Assembly: GCA_003290165.1 (NCBI GenBank)
Contig: QNQO01000601.1
Coordinates: forward strand, 62,001 to 126,000
DNA from: Berberis thunbergii
Lineage: Eukaryota > Streptophyta > Magnoliopsida > Ranunculales > Berberidaceae
Length of the DNA stretch: 64,000 bases
Reading direction: 5' to 3'
Below, one piece after another: positions 1-10,149 of the stretch. Position 1 is the first letter of the stretch. Every line of letters begins with the position of its first letter. A program made the translations under genes and the position numbers. The notes beneath the pieces were generated by a model, which did no database searches, had not been told where the DNA came from, and saw nothing but the letters and a program-made list of their open reading frames with translations.

Positions 1-53
1 CCTTCTCCTACCCTCATTGATGAATCATTCCCTCTTTTCATCTTGATAATTTC

Positions 54-61
54 TATAAATA
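54..61 (+). promoter_or_regulatory. TATA box of the LTR
   Basis: TATAAATA lies upstream of a purine-rich then pyrimidine-rich leader. The same box is conserved in the second LTR copy (57240-57233, minus strand), which supports a role as the LTR's Pol II promoter. Confidence 0.5.
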
Positions 62-307
62 GAAGATAATAAGGTGAGAAAAAGGGAGAGGAAGAGAAGG
101 GAAAAGAAGAGAATTAGAAATCAAAACCGCTTCCTCAATGGAGATTTCCTCGAAGGAGCTCCTTTCTCAAAGGTGATTCTCACAAGGTCACCCTCACCAC
201 TCATCCATCTCTCACTCACTCCACTCACTCAGCAATCACGACCTCGCCACCACCATCACCCTAGCACCACCTCCACCGCCAGACAGCACAACCGCCACCG
301 TCACCAC

Positions 308-340
308 CGTGAAACAGGGGTGTGACAACCCTGTTTCACG
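308..340. repeat. 12 bp perfect inverted repeat in LTR leader
   Basis: CGTGAAACAGGG (308-319) and its reverse complement (329-340) are separated by 9 bases, so an RNA leader starting at the TATA box could form a stem-loop here. The second LTR copy keeps the arms at about 56953-56987 with mismatches. Confidence 0.6.
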
Positions 341-1644
341 TCAACTTTTCACTCCGCCACCACTCCCTGCTCCTCTCTTCTGTCCACTCAACCACCACCA
401 CCTCCGCACAAGTCCCACCACCACAACAGACCACGAATAGCCGCGACAGAGCCACCACAACCACGCCGCAAAACAGAGTCGCACCGCGACTCTGTACCGC
501 CTCTCCACAGACAGTCTTCCTCCCCTCTCTCTGTCCTCTCTTCGTCCAGGCCTCAAACCATCTCTCCGCCACCGGACAACCACCACAAACAGAGCCGCAC
601 CGCGGCGTACCACCATCGCGACAGGAAGCGAAAACAGGGAGTCCTCTCCCGATTTCTCTCTGTTTATTTGTGTTGTTTTCTTGGTGTTTCCTCACCTTTG
701 CTCGTCTTTCGCAGGTTCTAGAATCGATTTGAGGTCGAGGACGGTCGCGAGGAGGAAGAACGAGGTCGCGAACAGGTGCTGTCTCACTGGAGAAGAAGCT
801 CGGACTGTATCAGTACTGTAGCAGAGGCGGGAATGAGTCAAAATTCGGTTATTTGGCTATTTACACCCCCAGTTTTGCTATGTACCACCACAGAGCGTTT
901 TGGGACCATTTTCCTCGGGATTCGTGCACAACCACCTGCTGATCTGCTGAGTGCCACCATATCGAGCTTGTGATAAACTAAATGGGTTGTATAAGTTATT
1001 TTGATTTATTTTACTGAATTGTGTACTTAATTGTTAAATACAATTTATTTCTGAATTTTGATAAATTGCTTTCACCTTGCATGCTCGAGAAATTAAACCT
1101 GATATGTTTGGTAGTTAGAATTACCCTTTATTAATATTCAAAGCATGTGCTAAAAATATTAAGCTTAAACTTTGATTAAGTGTGCCCTGAAAAGACACTT
1201 AATACTTGGTAAGAGCGTATTTGCTTGAAATAATTTGTTAAGGTTTGATAGAAACATGATATAAGTTTAATTGGATTTTAACGATCACATATTCGGTGTA
1301 AGCAAGAGATTCTCATCCCTAAAGCTTCTCGTTTAAATTCAGTAATTTAGATTTCAATAATTTTGCTAACTCATTAGTTAGTCCAAGCCCACAAAACCCA
1401 TTTCATCTATCTTTTATTTCTCTTAGTTTTCTTATTTTTAATTTATTTTTAGTTTAGTTTTAAAAATGTTGTAACCCCATTTCCTACAAATTAGTTTAAT
1501 TAAATTCTAAAATTCAATTTAATCCACTTTCCTCGTGGGATCGACCCGTACTTGCCGTTGTCTACCAGTTAGGCACCGTGCACTTGCGGTTATTACAAGT
1601 GGGCTGAATTAACCTATTTATTTAGGTTAGTTAATCTCGCATCA

Positions 1645-2235
1645 AGCCCATCGACGGAAAGGGTTCTGCGTGGCGGGCCTATCTGCCCTTAAAGTTGGAT
1701 CTCCGTTGACCGCACCGCCACCTCTAGTCCAGTGAGAACTGGCAGGTGTTTGACTCTCTTATGCTTGCTTTTTATTGTTGTCTAGATATTGAGGTCTGTG
1801 CTGCTCATGATCTCCATCGGCGGGTGGAGGGTTTTGCTAAGTGAGAATATCTACTACTTTAGCGATCTGTTGTATCTACAATGATAGCAGAACTATCATG
1901 GGGCTGGTCGCCGCTGCTGTTGGTGCGGGGGTGTGAGTCTGTTGCCCGTGTGTTGTCGGCACCGCCAAAAATGGTGGTATAACGCCAGTCAGAGCGTTTG
2001 ACGTGTCCCCTTGGTCTCAATTGTTGCGGGATCTGGTGGTCACCATCTTCTTGAACTCTAAAGAGAGACGATGTTAGTATTTTTGCTAGGAACTCTGTCG
2101 TTTACCATGGATGATGCCAAACTAATGCATTCGATTTTCGCTCCCTGCCTAACCTTGACATGTTGACCTGCACAAGGAACGCACGTGAGCCACGGACCAT
2201 CGTTGTGGTAGCCGATGGCACTCCAATGCTAACGT
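1645..2235. other. Intergenic DNA, no gene recognised
   Basis: A moderately GC-rich stretch between the LTR end and the start of the duplicated block. It has no long open frame or recognisable domain. Its texture resembles degraded transposon DNA, but no partner copy is visible in this window. Confidence 0.4.
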
Positions 2236-2873
2236 CAAACAAGGATCTGAGAAAGGCTTAATGCTATAAATAGAGAATTTGTAGTGTTGTAGCGTACATT
2301 TGTTCACCAAGCTCATGTCTTATTTATAGTGTTGGAGTCTTGGTTCGACTAGTCCATTGGTGGCGTAGTTTAGGGAAGAAATGATCTTCTTGGAGATCCT
2401 TCTCTAATTAGGAGCCATTTTGAGGAGAGAAGTTTCCTTGTTAGATCTGTGCTCCTAGACACGCGGTCAATAGCTCTAAACTGTAGTGTTGTCAATAGAT
2501 GTAAGTTTTCATGTACGACGTATACTCTGTTATTTGCTTCCTAGTTGGAAACAAAATGTTGTTGGTTTGCCCGTCCAAAGTTGATCTCCGAGATATTTGC
2601 CTTAATAGATCTTATAGGTATTGGAAATGGTTGTGAAACGTGTGGGCTTATCAGGATGTAGTAATTTGGATCCGTCTGGCGGACTGCACTTCGTGGGCAT
2701 GTTATTCCTTGAGATCATCATGACACATATACGGTACAGAAGAGATGACGTTTCGGTATATCATCAGCTCTAATCTAATCAGAATCAGTTTTGTATATGC
2801 ACATTTTCAAAGAGCAACTTCAAAATTGCCCAGGACCAATTTCAATGGATTGTGGGCTCAACATAACGGGTCG

Positions 2874-2878
2874 AATGA
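2874..2878. repeat. Target-site duplication AATGA, left
   Basis: AATGA precedes the TG of the 5' LTR and recurs directly after the CA of the 3' LTR (12590-12594). The unoccupied site is preserved in copy B at about 16750 with a single AATGA, which confirms the insertion boundaries. Confidence 0.95.
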
Positions 2879-5300
2879 TGTGAGAACTATGGTTTTAAAA
2901 AAAAAAAAAAAATTTTAAATCGGGGTGTACTCAGCAAAGGTGGTGGGGGCACATAGCCACCCACCCCTTTAAAACAGCACGACCCCTCCCCTCCCCCTTT
3001 TCTTCTTCTATCTTTTCTTCTTTCTTTTTTTCTCTTCGTTCCAGCAGGCAGCGTGCGACAACGTCGCTTCCTCCATTTTTTTTTCGGCAGTTTTCGTCGG
3101 TGAGTTTGGGTGATTTCCTCCTCCTCGGTTCGTTCTCTCTTCCCCCTATTTATTTCTCAGTTGCTTTTTTTTCAAAAAAAAAAATCAGTTTTCATTTGGG
3201 TTTGGGGTTTGATCGGGTTTTTAGCTCCGATCAGCCGTGTTAGGGCCTTGGTGGCGTCCTTGGGAGCCCTTAGAGCCGACATGCAAAACTGTTTTGGGGT
3301 TGGCCAAATTTTTTTTCAAAAAAATCAGGGTGCATGTTTGTTTGGAGGGTTCCTCGGCGGGAATCCGAGCTTTGGGTGCGTGGGTGAGTCTCCTTTTCGT
3401 GACACTGAGGGTCCTTAGACTCTTTTGTGGGTTGTTGTGTAGTTTGGTAGCAATCGGACCGGAGTAGGGAGGGTTTCGGCGCGTTTTCGCCCCACTTTGG
3501 GTTTCGGCGGGGTGGTTGCCGAATTCCTTTAGCCTGTAAGTTTTTCTTTCAGTCACGCGCCGCTTGTATTTATTGATTTATTTCAGTTTACGGCTAGTTT
3601 TCTCATTTTCGAGTCCGCTTCGCAGTTTTAGGATTTTCGTGGTCTCGCATTCGTGGTATTACGTGTTTGGAGCTTCGACCGGTAGGAATTGGGTTTTGAA
3701 AATCTATTCCGCCAAGTGAGTGGAACTATAATTTTTATTTTAAGAAATAAGTATTTGAAATCCGAATGAAATTTTTACATTATACCGTTAATTGTGTAGA
3801 ATTGAATCCAAATCTGAAATTCGGAGTTTTCAGATTTCGAGGATTGTGTTAGTTATGTGTGAATGAATTATGCATTGGATTTTCAGAAAAAGCATGATAC
3901 TTGAATGAAATTGAATAGTAATTTTGGTGTGATTAGGCTTTGGTGTAATGAAATGAGACTTGTATGCTTTGTTGTCGAGTTGCATAGCATATCATGTTTT
4001 ACCGTGGATTTTTGAGTCTTGAGCATGTATGATAATCGACTCGAATAAATTTAGTGTGGTGAATTGGGTCATGTTGGGGCCCTGGCATAGTCGTGATTTT
4101 ATAAAAATTGCCGAATTGTTTATGATTGCACGTTGTACATTTGGTTATGCACAGACTCGTCATTTGTGCATGTGGATAGTAGTATAAGTGTCTTTACCCC
4201 GCTATAATGCCTGTTGTGCCGATGCTTAGGAGCTTGCTCGCATCGTGAGTTGGATGGTGCTGGAGATGCTATTGCATGTGGCAAGCTTGCTGAGGTGCGG
4301 TGAGCTCCCGCACGCACTTGCCACTATAGAGTGCAGTAGGACGGGTCCCGGAGGACGTGCTTTGGAGATTACTCGCTTTCCCTCCCAGCGCGCTTGACTT
4401 TGATTATGTTAGGTTGGCCGTGTTAGGCCAGTCGTTCGGGAGGTTTGAGTTTGTATCCTGGCAGATGGCACCCCATTAGGATACAAACAAGCCCGAAGTG
4501 GTACTGGTGCACGTTGTGGGATGTGTCTGGGTGAGACACATTCGTAGGGTATGCGGATACCTACGATATGAGACACTTATACAGGATTTTACAGGATTTC
4601 TGATTTCAACTTGATTGCTATACCTAGGAGGCTAGGAAGAATTATGAGATTGTTTTATTTTCATTGCTTGATATTTACCATGTTTGAATCGTGTGTAATG
4701 ATTGACATATATCGTAAACTGGTAGTTATTGTTGAATCTGAAATGTTTGTATTGATGCTTGAAGTTAGAAACATTATTCTTAGAGACACGGTGTGATTTA
4801 GACTTTAGAACTTGTTGCTTGTTCATTGTTGTGTGACATGAATTTCCTGGTTTATTATCCCGTTATTTGTATTTTGTTCGCTCGCACCAGCTAACTTTGT
4901 GCTTTGCTGACCCCGCAAGGGGTGTGCTTCTACTGGAGTGCAGGCAGTGTTGGCGTTCCTGTTGATCGTGGTGCGTAGGCCACGATTTCCGTTGTAGGCG
5001 TGTTTTGAGCTTTTTGGTTGTGTCCGCCCTGTACGGGTATGTTTTGCTTCCTCTGTGTTTCAGATGTACTATATTGTTAAACTAGATGTTTGTATACTGT
5101 TTGGTCGCTATGACTCTGGCGGGGCGAATAAAAAATATATATTTATTTTGTTCAAAAATTTAGCGTAGTTTTATTTTCGTTTGTTTATCGTATCAAGAAT
5201 GTGTTATATTATGATGTTGTGGCCGGTTACGATCCGCCGGTGTAGGTGTTAGTTCACGCATCGGCACGCTGCGATTTTCGTGGCCGGTCGGGGCGTGACA
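2879..5300 (+). repeat. 5' LTR, 2,422 bp
   Basis: Begins TGTGAGAAC and ends GGGCGTGACA; it is near identical to 10150-12589. Compared with the 3' LTR it lacks about 20 bases after 4268. Open frames inside (for example near 3110-3560) occur in both LTRs but have no protein-like features and are not annotated as genes. Confidence 0.95.
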
Positions 5301-5305
5301 GAGCT

Positions 5306-5317
5306 TGGTATCAGAGC
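5306..5317 (+). promoter_or_regulatory. Primer-binding site (initiator Met tRNA)
   Basis: TGGTATCAGAGC lies five bases after the 5' LTR. It is the classic complement of the plant tRNA-iMet 3' end used to prime minus-strand DNA synthesis. Confidence 0.95.
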
Positions 5318-5453
5318 CATTGTTACCGGTTCACATAGAACATCATCGTATACCACTTTCTTGAGTGAATTGGGTAGAGGAGTTAGGACTTTTGTTGTGT
5401 TGTTTGATGTATGGTATGTGTGTGTTTTCTTTTTTCGTAGAGGCTGTTTGGTG

Positions 5454-6668
5454 ATGGCGCGTGGGCAGAGATCCCAGGGTGAGGGATCAGGCACTGCGGG
5501 GGAGGATATCTATCAGGCTTTTATGGAAATTATGACCCAGTTGGCACAGAATGTGAGGCAGGGCGGTCAGCCAGAGGATCCGTTTACTCGACGCAACAGA
5601 GATTTTGTCATCTTGGGTGGTGAAAGGTTTGATGGTACTGGAGATTCTCTAGCTGCGGATCGGTGGATCCGTAAGGTAGAGCTCATATTTGAGAGGATGG
5701 TGTTGACACCTATACAGCGTACTGAGTTAGCAGCACACCAGTTTGACGGAGAGGCTATGTACTGGTGGGATACAGTGAGGCAGAGCCGTGACGTGTCAGA
5801 GATGCAGTGGGGTACATTTTGCCAGGTGTTTGAACAACATTTTGTTCCTGATTCTGCAAAAGCTGAGATAGTGGACAGGTTTCTACATTTACAGCAGGGT
5901 TCTAGATCTGTTTCTGAATACTTGGCTGAGTTTACACAGTTGAGCCGCTATGCCACTTATTTTATAGACACACCAGAGAAGAAGAACAGAAAGTTTTTGA
6001 GTGGTCTGAACCCATTCCTAAGGAAACAGTTGATGGTGATGATTGATCATCCTTTTGATAGATTATTGGATATCACTTTGAGTCAGGAGCGAGTGGACGC
6101 CGAGTGCAGACAAGAGACTTTGGTTCGGCAAGCTAGAGGTTCAGAACGCAGTCAGAGGTTTGGCCGAGAAAGTCAGACAATTGAGCAGGCACAACAGCCA
6201 GAGCGTGCCACTATCCAGCAGAGAGACCCTGGTAGAGGTGGACCAGTTAGGACTGGCAGAGACCGCAGAGGTGACAAACGTTCTCGAAGAGATCATCGAC
6301 AGCAGCAGCAACAACAGAGACAGCCTAGGTGGGGTGGTCAGACAGGACGTAGGAGCGGATGTTTCACTTGTGGTCAGGAGGGACATATAGCCCGCGATTG
6401 TCCAAGAGGTCAGACAAATCGATGGGAGCATGTAGTTTGTTATACTTGTGGACAATTGGAGCACTTTTCCAGGCTTTGTCCTCAGAATAGGGCTGGACCA
6501 ACACTGCAGAGGGCGCCTCAGGGACAATTAGCGCCTGCGTCTGGAAGTGGTCAGAGAGTCCCTCTCCCTGCACTGCCTGTTCGCCTAGCAGCTATTCTCG
6601 GTCAGGGAAATGTTGAGGGTATGTTATTTTATTTATTTTTATTGTCGCTTTGTGTGTGCCAGATGTAG
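5454..6668 (+). CDS. gag polyprotein region, 404 aa
   Basis: Retrotransposon capsid protein that packages element RNA in cytoplasmic particles. The start was chosen at the ATG opening MARGQRSQ, 150 bases after the primer site; the frame is open further upstream but that is leader. The central part matches the Retrotrans_gag fold (WWDTVRQS near residue 100, then a long helical stretch). A Gln/Arg-rich linker follows, then two CCHC zinc knuckles: CFTCGQEGHIARDC near residues 303-316 and CYTCGQLEHFSRLC near 329-342. Chromovirus gag and pol are normally one open frame; here gag ends at 6668, before the protease, and pol resumes in another frame. Confidence 0.85.
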   Translation: MARGQRSQGEGSGTAGEDIYQAFMEIMTQLAQNVRQGGQPEDPFTRRNRDFVILGGERFDGTGDSLAADRWIRKVELIFERMVLTPIQRTELAAHQFDGEAMYWWDTVRQSRDVSEMQWGTFCQVFEQHFVPDSAKAEIVDRFLHLQQGSRSVSEYLAEFTQLSRYATYFIDTPEKKNRKFLSGLNPFLRKQLMVMIDHPFDRLLDITLSQERVDAECRQETLVRQARGSERSQRFGRESQTIEQAQQPERATIQQRDPGRGGPVRTGRDRRGDKRSRRDHRQQQQQQRQPRWGGQTGRRSGCFTCGQEGHIARDCPRGQTNRWEHVVCYTCGQLEHFSRLCPQNRAGPTLQRAPQGQLAPASGSGQRVPLPALPVRLAAILGQGNVEGMLFYLFLLSLCVCQM

Positions 6669-7190
6669 TAGGATTGTATTATGTGCATTATGCGTAGGAA
6701 AAATTGCATGTTAGTGTGTTGTTATGTGATTCAGGATACTTGTGTTGTGTGCCAGGTTTTGTGCATTCGTCGTCTTCCCTGTTGAGGGCTCTTTTCGATA
6801 CATGAGCATCTAGGTCTTTTATTTCTAGACAGTTGCTTGTTAGAGACAACCTTGAGGTGGTGCCTTTGCCGGAGCCCTTGTGCGTTGTGTCTCCCTTGGG
6901 CAGTTCGGTTTGGTTGTGGGAGTTTTGTCCCTGTTTCGAGTTTTCCTTGTTGGGGTACAGCTTTGTGTTTGACTTTATTGTCTTGGGTTTTGAGGGCTAT
7001 CATTTGATTCTAGGGATGGATTGGTTGTCCAGTCATCCGGTGATCATTGATTGCTTGCATAGGTCGGTGGTGTTAGCGCCACCTGATGCTTCGCCTCGTG
7101 TGTTGGCTTGTGAGCCCGATTCGGTTTCTTTGATGTCGAGTTTTCTTAGCTCTCTTGAGATTTCTTGTCCCAACACCAGCTCTGTACAGA
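6669..7190 (+). pseudogene. Aspartic protease region, broken
   Basis: Translation of 6788-7190 gives a retropepsin-like domain: LFDT followed by ASRSFIS at the active site and the conserved LGMDWLS motif near 7010. The active-site glycine codon of D-T/S-G-A is a TGA stop at 6803-6805, and the gag frame ended upstream, so no active protease can be made. A frameshift lies between about 7165 and 7195, before the reverse transcriptase. Confidence 0.75.
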
Positions 7191-7881
7191 GGTTGTGTGT
7201 GAGTTCCCTGATGTCTTTCAGGAGATTCCTGGTATCCCTCCACGTCGTGAGGTAGAGTTTCAGATTGACCTGGTTCCTGGTACTGCACCTATATCTAAAT
7301 CAGCATACAGGCTTGCCCCTAAGCAATTGGAAGAGATGAAAGTACAGCTTGAGGAGTTGCTTCGTAAGGGGTTTATTCGTTCGAGCAATTCACCTTGGGG
7401 AGCTCCAGTAATATTTGTGTCCAAGAAGGATGGATCATTGAGGATGTGCATAGATTATCGAGATCTGAATAAAGTGACTATCAAGAATAAATATCCATTG
7501 CCTCGGATTGATGATTTATTGGATCAGTTGAGGGGAGCCGTAGTGTTTTCACTGTTAGATTTGCAGTCTGGGTACCATCAGATGAGAGTTGAGGAACATT
7601 CCATTCCAATTACCGCTTTTCGGACTCGTTATGGCTTGTATGAGTTTCCAGTCATGCCATTTGGATTGACAAATGCACCAGCTTTCTTCATGGATTTGAT
7701 GAATAGATTGTTCAGTCCGTACTTGGACAAGTTTGTGGTAATCTTCATTGATGATATCTTAGTGTACTCGAGGAGTTTAGAGGAGCACAGAGAGCACCTT
7801 CGCATTGTTTTGCAGACACTTAGAGAAAATCAGTTGTATGCGAAGTTCAGTAAGTGTCACTTCTGGGAGCCTGAAATTTGA
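7165..7881 (+). pseudogene. Reverse transcriptase domain, N-terminal two thirds
   Basis: RVT_1 domain that copies element RNA into DNA. Visible motifs: YRLAP and the [12 protein letters not shown] block, [19 protein letters not shown], the MPFGLTNAP motif and the catalytic FIDDILVYS. The frame ends at a TGA (7879-7881) inside the EPEI-FLGHVIS region; the next residues continue in the same frame after the stop, so this is a single nonsense change. Frame and domain order link it to the RNase H block at 7918. Confidence 0.85.
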
Positions 7882-8439
7882 TTTCTTGGGCATGTCATTT
7901 CTAGTGGAGGTATTGCAGTGGACCCTAAGAAAGTCGAGGCAGTGAAGTCTTGGAGACGACCTAGTAGTGTGACAGAGATTCGTAGTTTTCTGGGTTTGGC
8001 CGGTTATTACCGACGGTTTATCGAGAAATTTTCTTTGATTGCGGCACCACTCACTCAGTTAACTAGAAAGAATGTTCCTTTTGTATGGTCAGAAAAGTGT
8101 GAAGAAGCTTTTGAAACTTTGAAGCTTCGGTTGACTTCCGCACCAGTGTTGACTATTCCGACACCTGGTAGCCGACTGGTGGTATTTACTGATGCTTGCG
8201 GTACAGGATTGGGTGGAGTGTTGATGCAAGGCAAGAAGGTCGTAGCCTATGCGTCTCGACAGTTGAAACCCCACGAACGAAAATATCCGACACATGATTT
8301 AGAGTTGGCAGCCGTAGTCTTTGCTTTGAAGATCTGGAGACACTATCTGTATGGTGAGAGGTTTGAGTTGTTCACAGATCACAAGAGTTTGAAGTACTTA
8401 TTCACTCAGAGGGAGTTGAATATGAGGCAACAACGATGA
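7882..8439 (+). pseudogene. RT thumb and RNase H domain
   Basis: Continues the RT frame: [17 protein letters not shown], then [15 protein letters not shown], and an RNase H fold with [14 protein letters not shown] and [10 protein letters not shown] carrying catalytic acidic residues. RNase H degrades the RNA strand of the hybrid during reverse transcription. It is stopped by a TGA at 8437-8439 where related elements have a tryptophan; the reading continues in frame past it. Confidence 0.8.
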
Positions 8440-9720
8440 GTTGATTTCCTTAGCAGCTATGACTTCGAGATACAGTATCAGCCTGGTAGGGCCAATGTGG
8501 TTGCAGATGCCTTGAGTAGGCGACATGCAGTGATGGCAACCATGATGATTCAGGAGTACCGAACACTGGAGACATTAGCTTCATTTGCAGTTCAGCCTAC
8601 TTTCAGTACAGAGGGCAGCATGATAGCGGGTTTAGCAGTTTATCCGTCGTTGATCAGTAGAGTGGTGGAGAGACAAACCTCTGATCCAGTGATTACGAGG
8701 CAGATAGCAGACTTGGTAGTGGACACATTGGATGAGTGCCCTACCGATTGGTCAGTGGGTTCAGATGGAGGGTTGCGGTTTTGTGGGCGGCTTTGTGTTC
8801 CGTCTGATGAGGAGTTGCGAAGAGATATCTTACAGGAAGCTCATAGATCTCGTTTCACCATTCATCCAGGTGGAACGAAGATGTATCGAGATTTGAGACG
8901 TTCTTTCTGGTGGCATGGCATGAAGAAAGACATTGGAGAGTTTGTGGCACGGTGTGCGACTTGTCAGCAGGTGAAAGCCGAACATCAGAGACCATCTGGG
9001 TTATTGCATCCATTGGATATCCCGACGTGGAAGTGGGAGTATATCACTATGGATTTCATCGATGGACTTCCTCGGTCGAGGAAAGGTAATGAGTCGATAT
9101 GGGTCATTGTTGATCGGTTGACGAAGTGTGCACATTTCATTCCTGTTAGTATGAATCGGACGGCAGTCAGTCTAGCGGTATTGTTCATTCGGGAGATAGT
9201 TCGACTTCATGGGTCGCCTGTTTCGATTGTATCCGACAGAGATCCGCTTTTCACAGCCCACTTCTGGCAGAGCTTTCAGCAAGCTATGAGTACTAGATTG
9301 GACATGACTACAGCTTATCATCCACAGACAGATGGCCAATCTGAGCGAGTGAATCAGGTAGTGGAAGACATGCTTAGAGCATGCATTTTAGACTTTGGGG
9401 GCAGTTGGGAAGATCACCTACCGTTATGCGAGTTTGCGTACAACAACAGCTACCACGTAAGTATTGGTATGGCACCGTTTGAGGCACTCTACGGACGACC
9501 GTGTAGGTCCCCTGTTTGTTGGGCAGAGATTGGAGAGTCAGTTGTGATGGGGCCGGATGTGATCAGAGAAACTACTGAGAAAATTGAACTGATTAGAGCG
9601 CGTTTGTTGACAGCCCAGAGTAGACAGAAGAGTTACGCTGATAGGAGGCGTAAGGAGTTGGAGTTTGATGTTGGTGACAGGGTTTTTTCTGAAAGTTTCC
9701 CCGATGCGCGGAGTTGTTAG
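8440..9720 (+). pseudogene. Integrase
   Basis: Integrase inserts the DNA copy into the genome. The zinc-binding HHCC module is visible (H in HRSRFTIHPG, then CATCQQVKA). The DDE core follows: MDFIDGLPRS, VSDRDPLFTAHFW and TTAYHPQTDGQSERVN. The reading is open from 8440 apart from the stop before it. It ends at 9718-9720 after a frameshift near 9685; the GDRVF-LKVSP continuation and GPYEI region move to another frame (9665-9904). Confidence 0.85.
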
Positions 9721-10088
9721 ATTCCGAAGTTGTGGAAAACTTGCACCGAGGTATGTAGGGCCATATGAGATTACTGAGAGGATTGGACCAGTGGCCTACA
9801 GATTAGCTTTGCCGCAAAGTATGTCAGGTATCCACCGACGTGTTTCACGTATCCATGTTGCGGAAGTGTTTGGCAGACCCGTCACTGATTATAGAGCCTG
9901 CTGAGGTGGAGATTTCGGATGAGTTGAAGTATCCAGTGAGGCCAATAGCCATTGTTGATGATGATGTGAAACAACTTCGTCGGAGGATAGTGAAGTTAGT
10001 GAAGGTTCAGTGGAGCCATCGAGCGGGTGATGTGACTTGGGAACTAGAGGACCAGATGAGACAGAAATACCCCGAGCTTTTTGTCTAG
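9721..10088 (+). pseudogene. Integrase C-terminus and chromodomain
   Basis: After one frameshift near 9685 and another near 9840 the reading ends in a chromodomain-like module. It has YPVRPIAIVDDD, then LVKVQW and the aromatic WELEDQMRQKYPELF end. In chromoviruses this module binds histone marks and guides insertion into heterochromatin. The two shifts separate it from the integrase core in this copy. Confidence 0.75.
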
Positions 10089-10121
10089 GTTTTCTTGTCG
10101 TGGCTTTTGTCCGATCTCGAG

Positions 10122-10149
10122 GACGAGATCTCTTTTTAGGTGTGTATGA
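10122..10149 (+). promoter_or_regulatory. Polypurine-tract region before 3' LTR
   Basis: A short purine-rich run (GAGGACGAGA) and TTTTTAGGTGTGTATGA lie between the pol stop and the 3' LTR, the expected place for the plus-strand primer. The exact tract is not clean. Confidence 0.4.

Larger units (their letters stand above)
1..1644 (+). mobile_element. LTR of a plant retrotransposon, 5' end outside window
   Basis: This segment matches, in opposite orientation, the complete solo LTR at 55682-57589; window position 1 pairs with about 57294, so roughly 295 bases of this LTR lie to the left. It ends in GCATCA at 1644, the same terminus as the other copy. The DNA just before the end (about 1530-1600) resembles LTR-to-internal junction DNA I associate with plant Ty3/gypsy (Athila/Tat-like) elements. 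No primer-binding site follows 1644, so this is a solo LTR or the 3' LTR of an element lying to the left. The open frames inside it are proline/serine-rich and lack the features of real genes. The family assignment is an inference; the repeat relationship is seen directly. Confidence 0.75.

Noticed and set aside
322..973. Proline/serine-rich open frames at the left edge as host genes
   Set aside because: They lie in LTR DNA shared with 55682-57589, overlap on both strands, and are not preserved as frames in the other copy.
3110..3556. Open frames on both strands inside the 5' LTR, with twins at 10410-10823
   Set aside because: They repeat because the LTRs repeat; they overlap each other on opposite strands and have no protein-like domain or codon signal.
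7165..8439. Endogenous pararetrovirus (caulimovirid) reverse transcriptase
   Set aside because: Flanking LTRs, target duplication, integrase and chromodomain identify a Ty3/gypsy retrotransposon; no movement or coat protein of a pararetrovirus is present.
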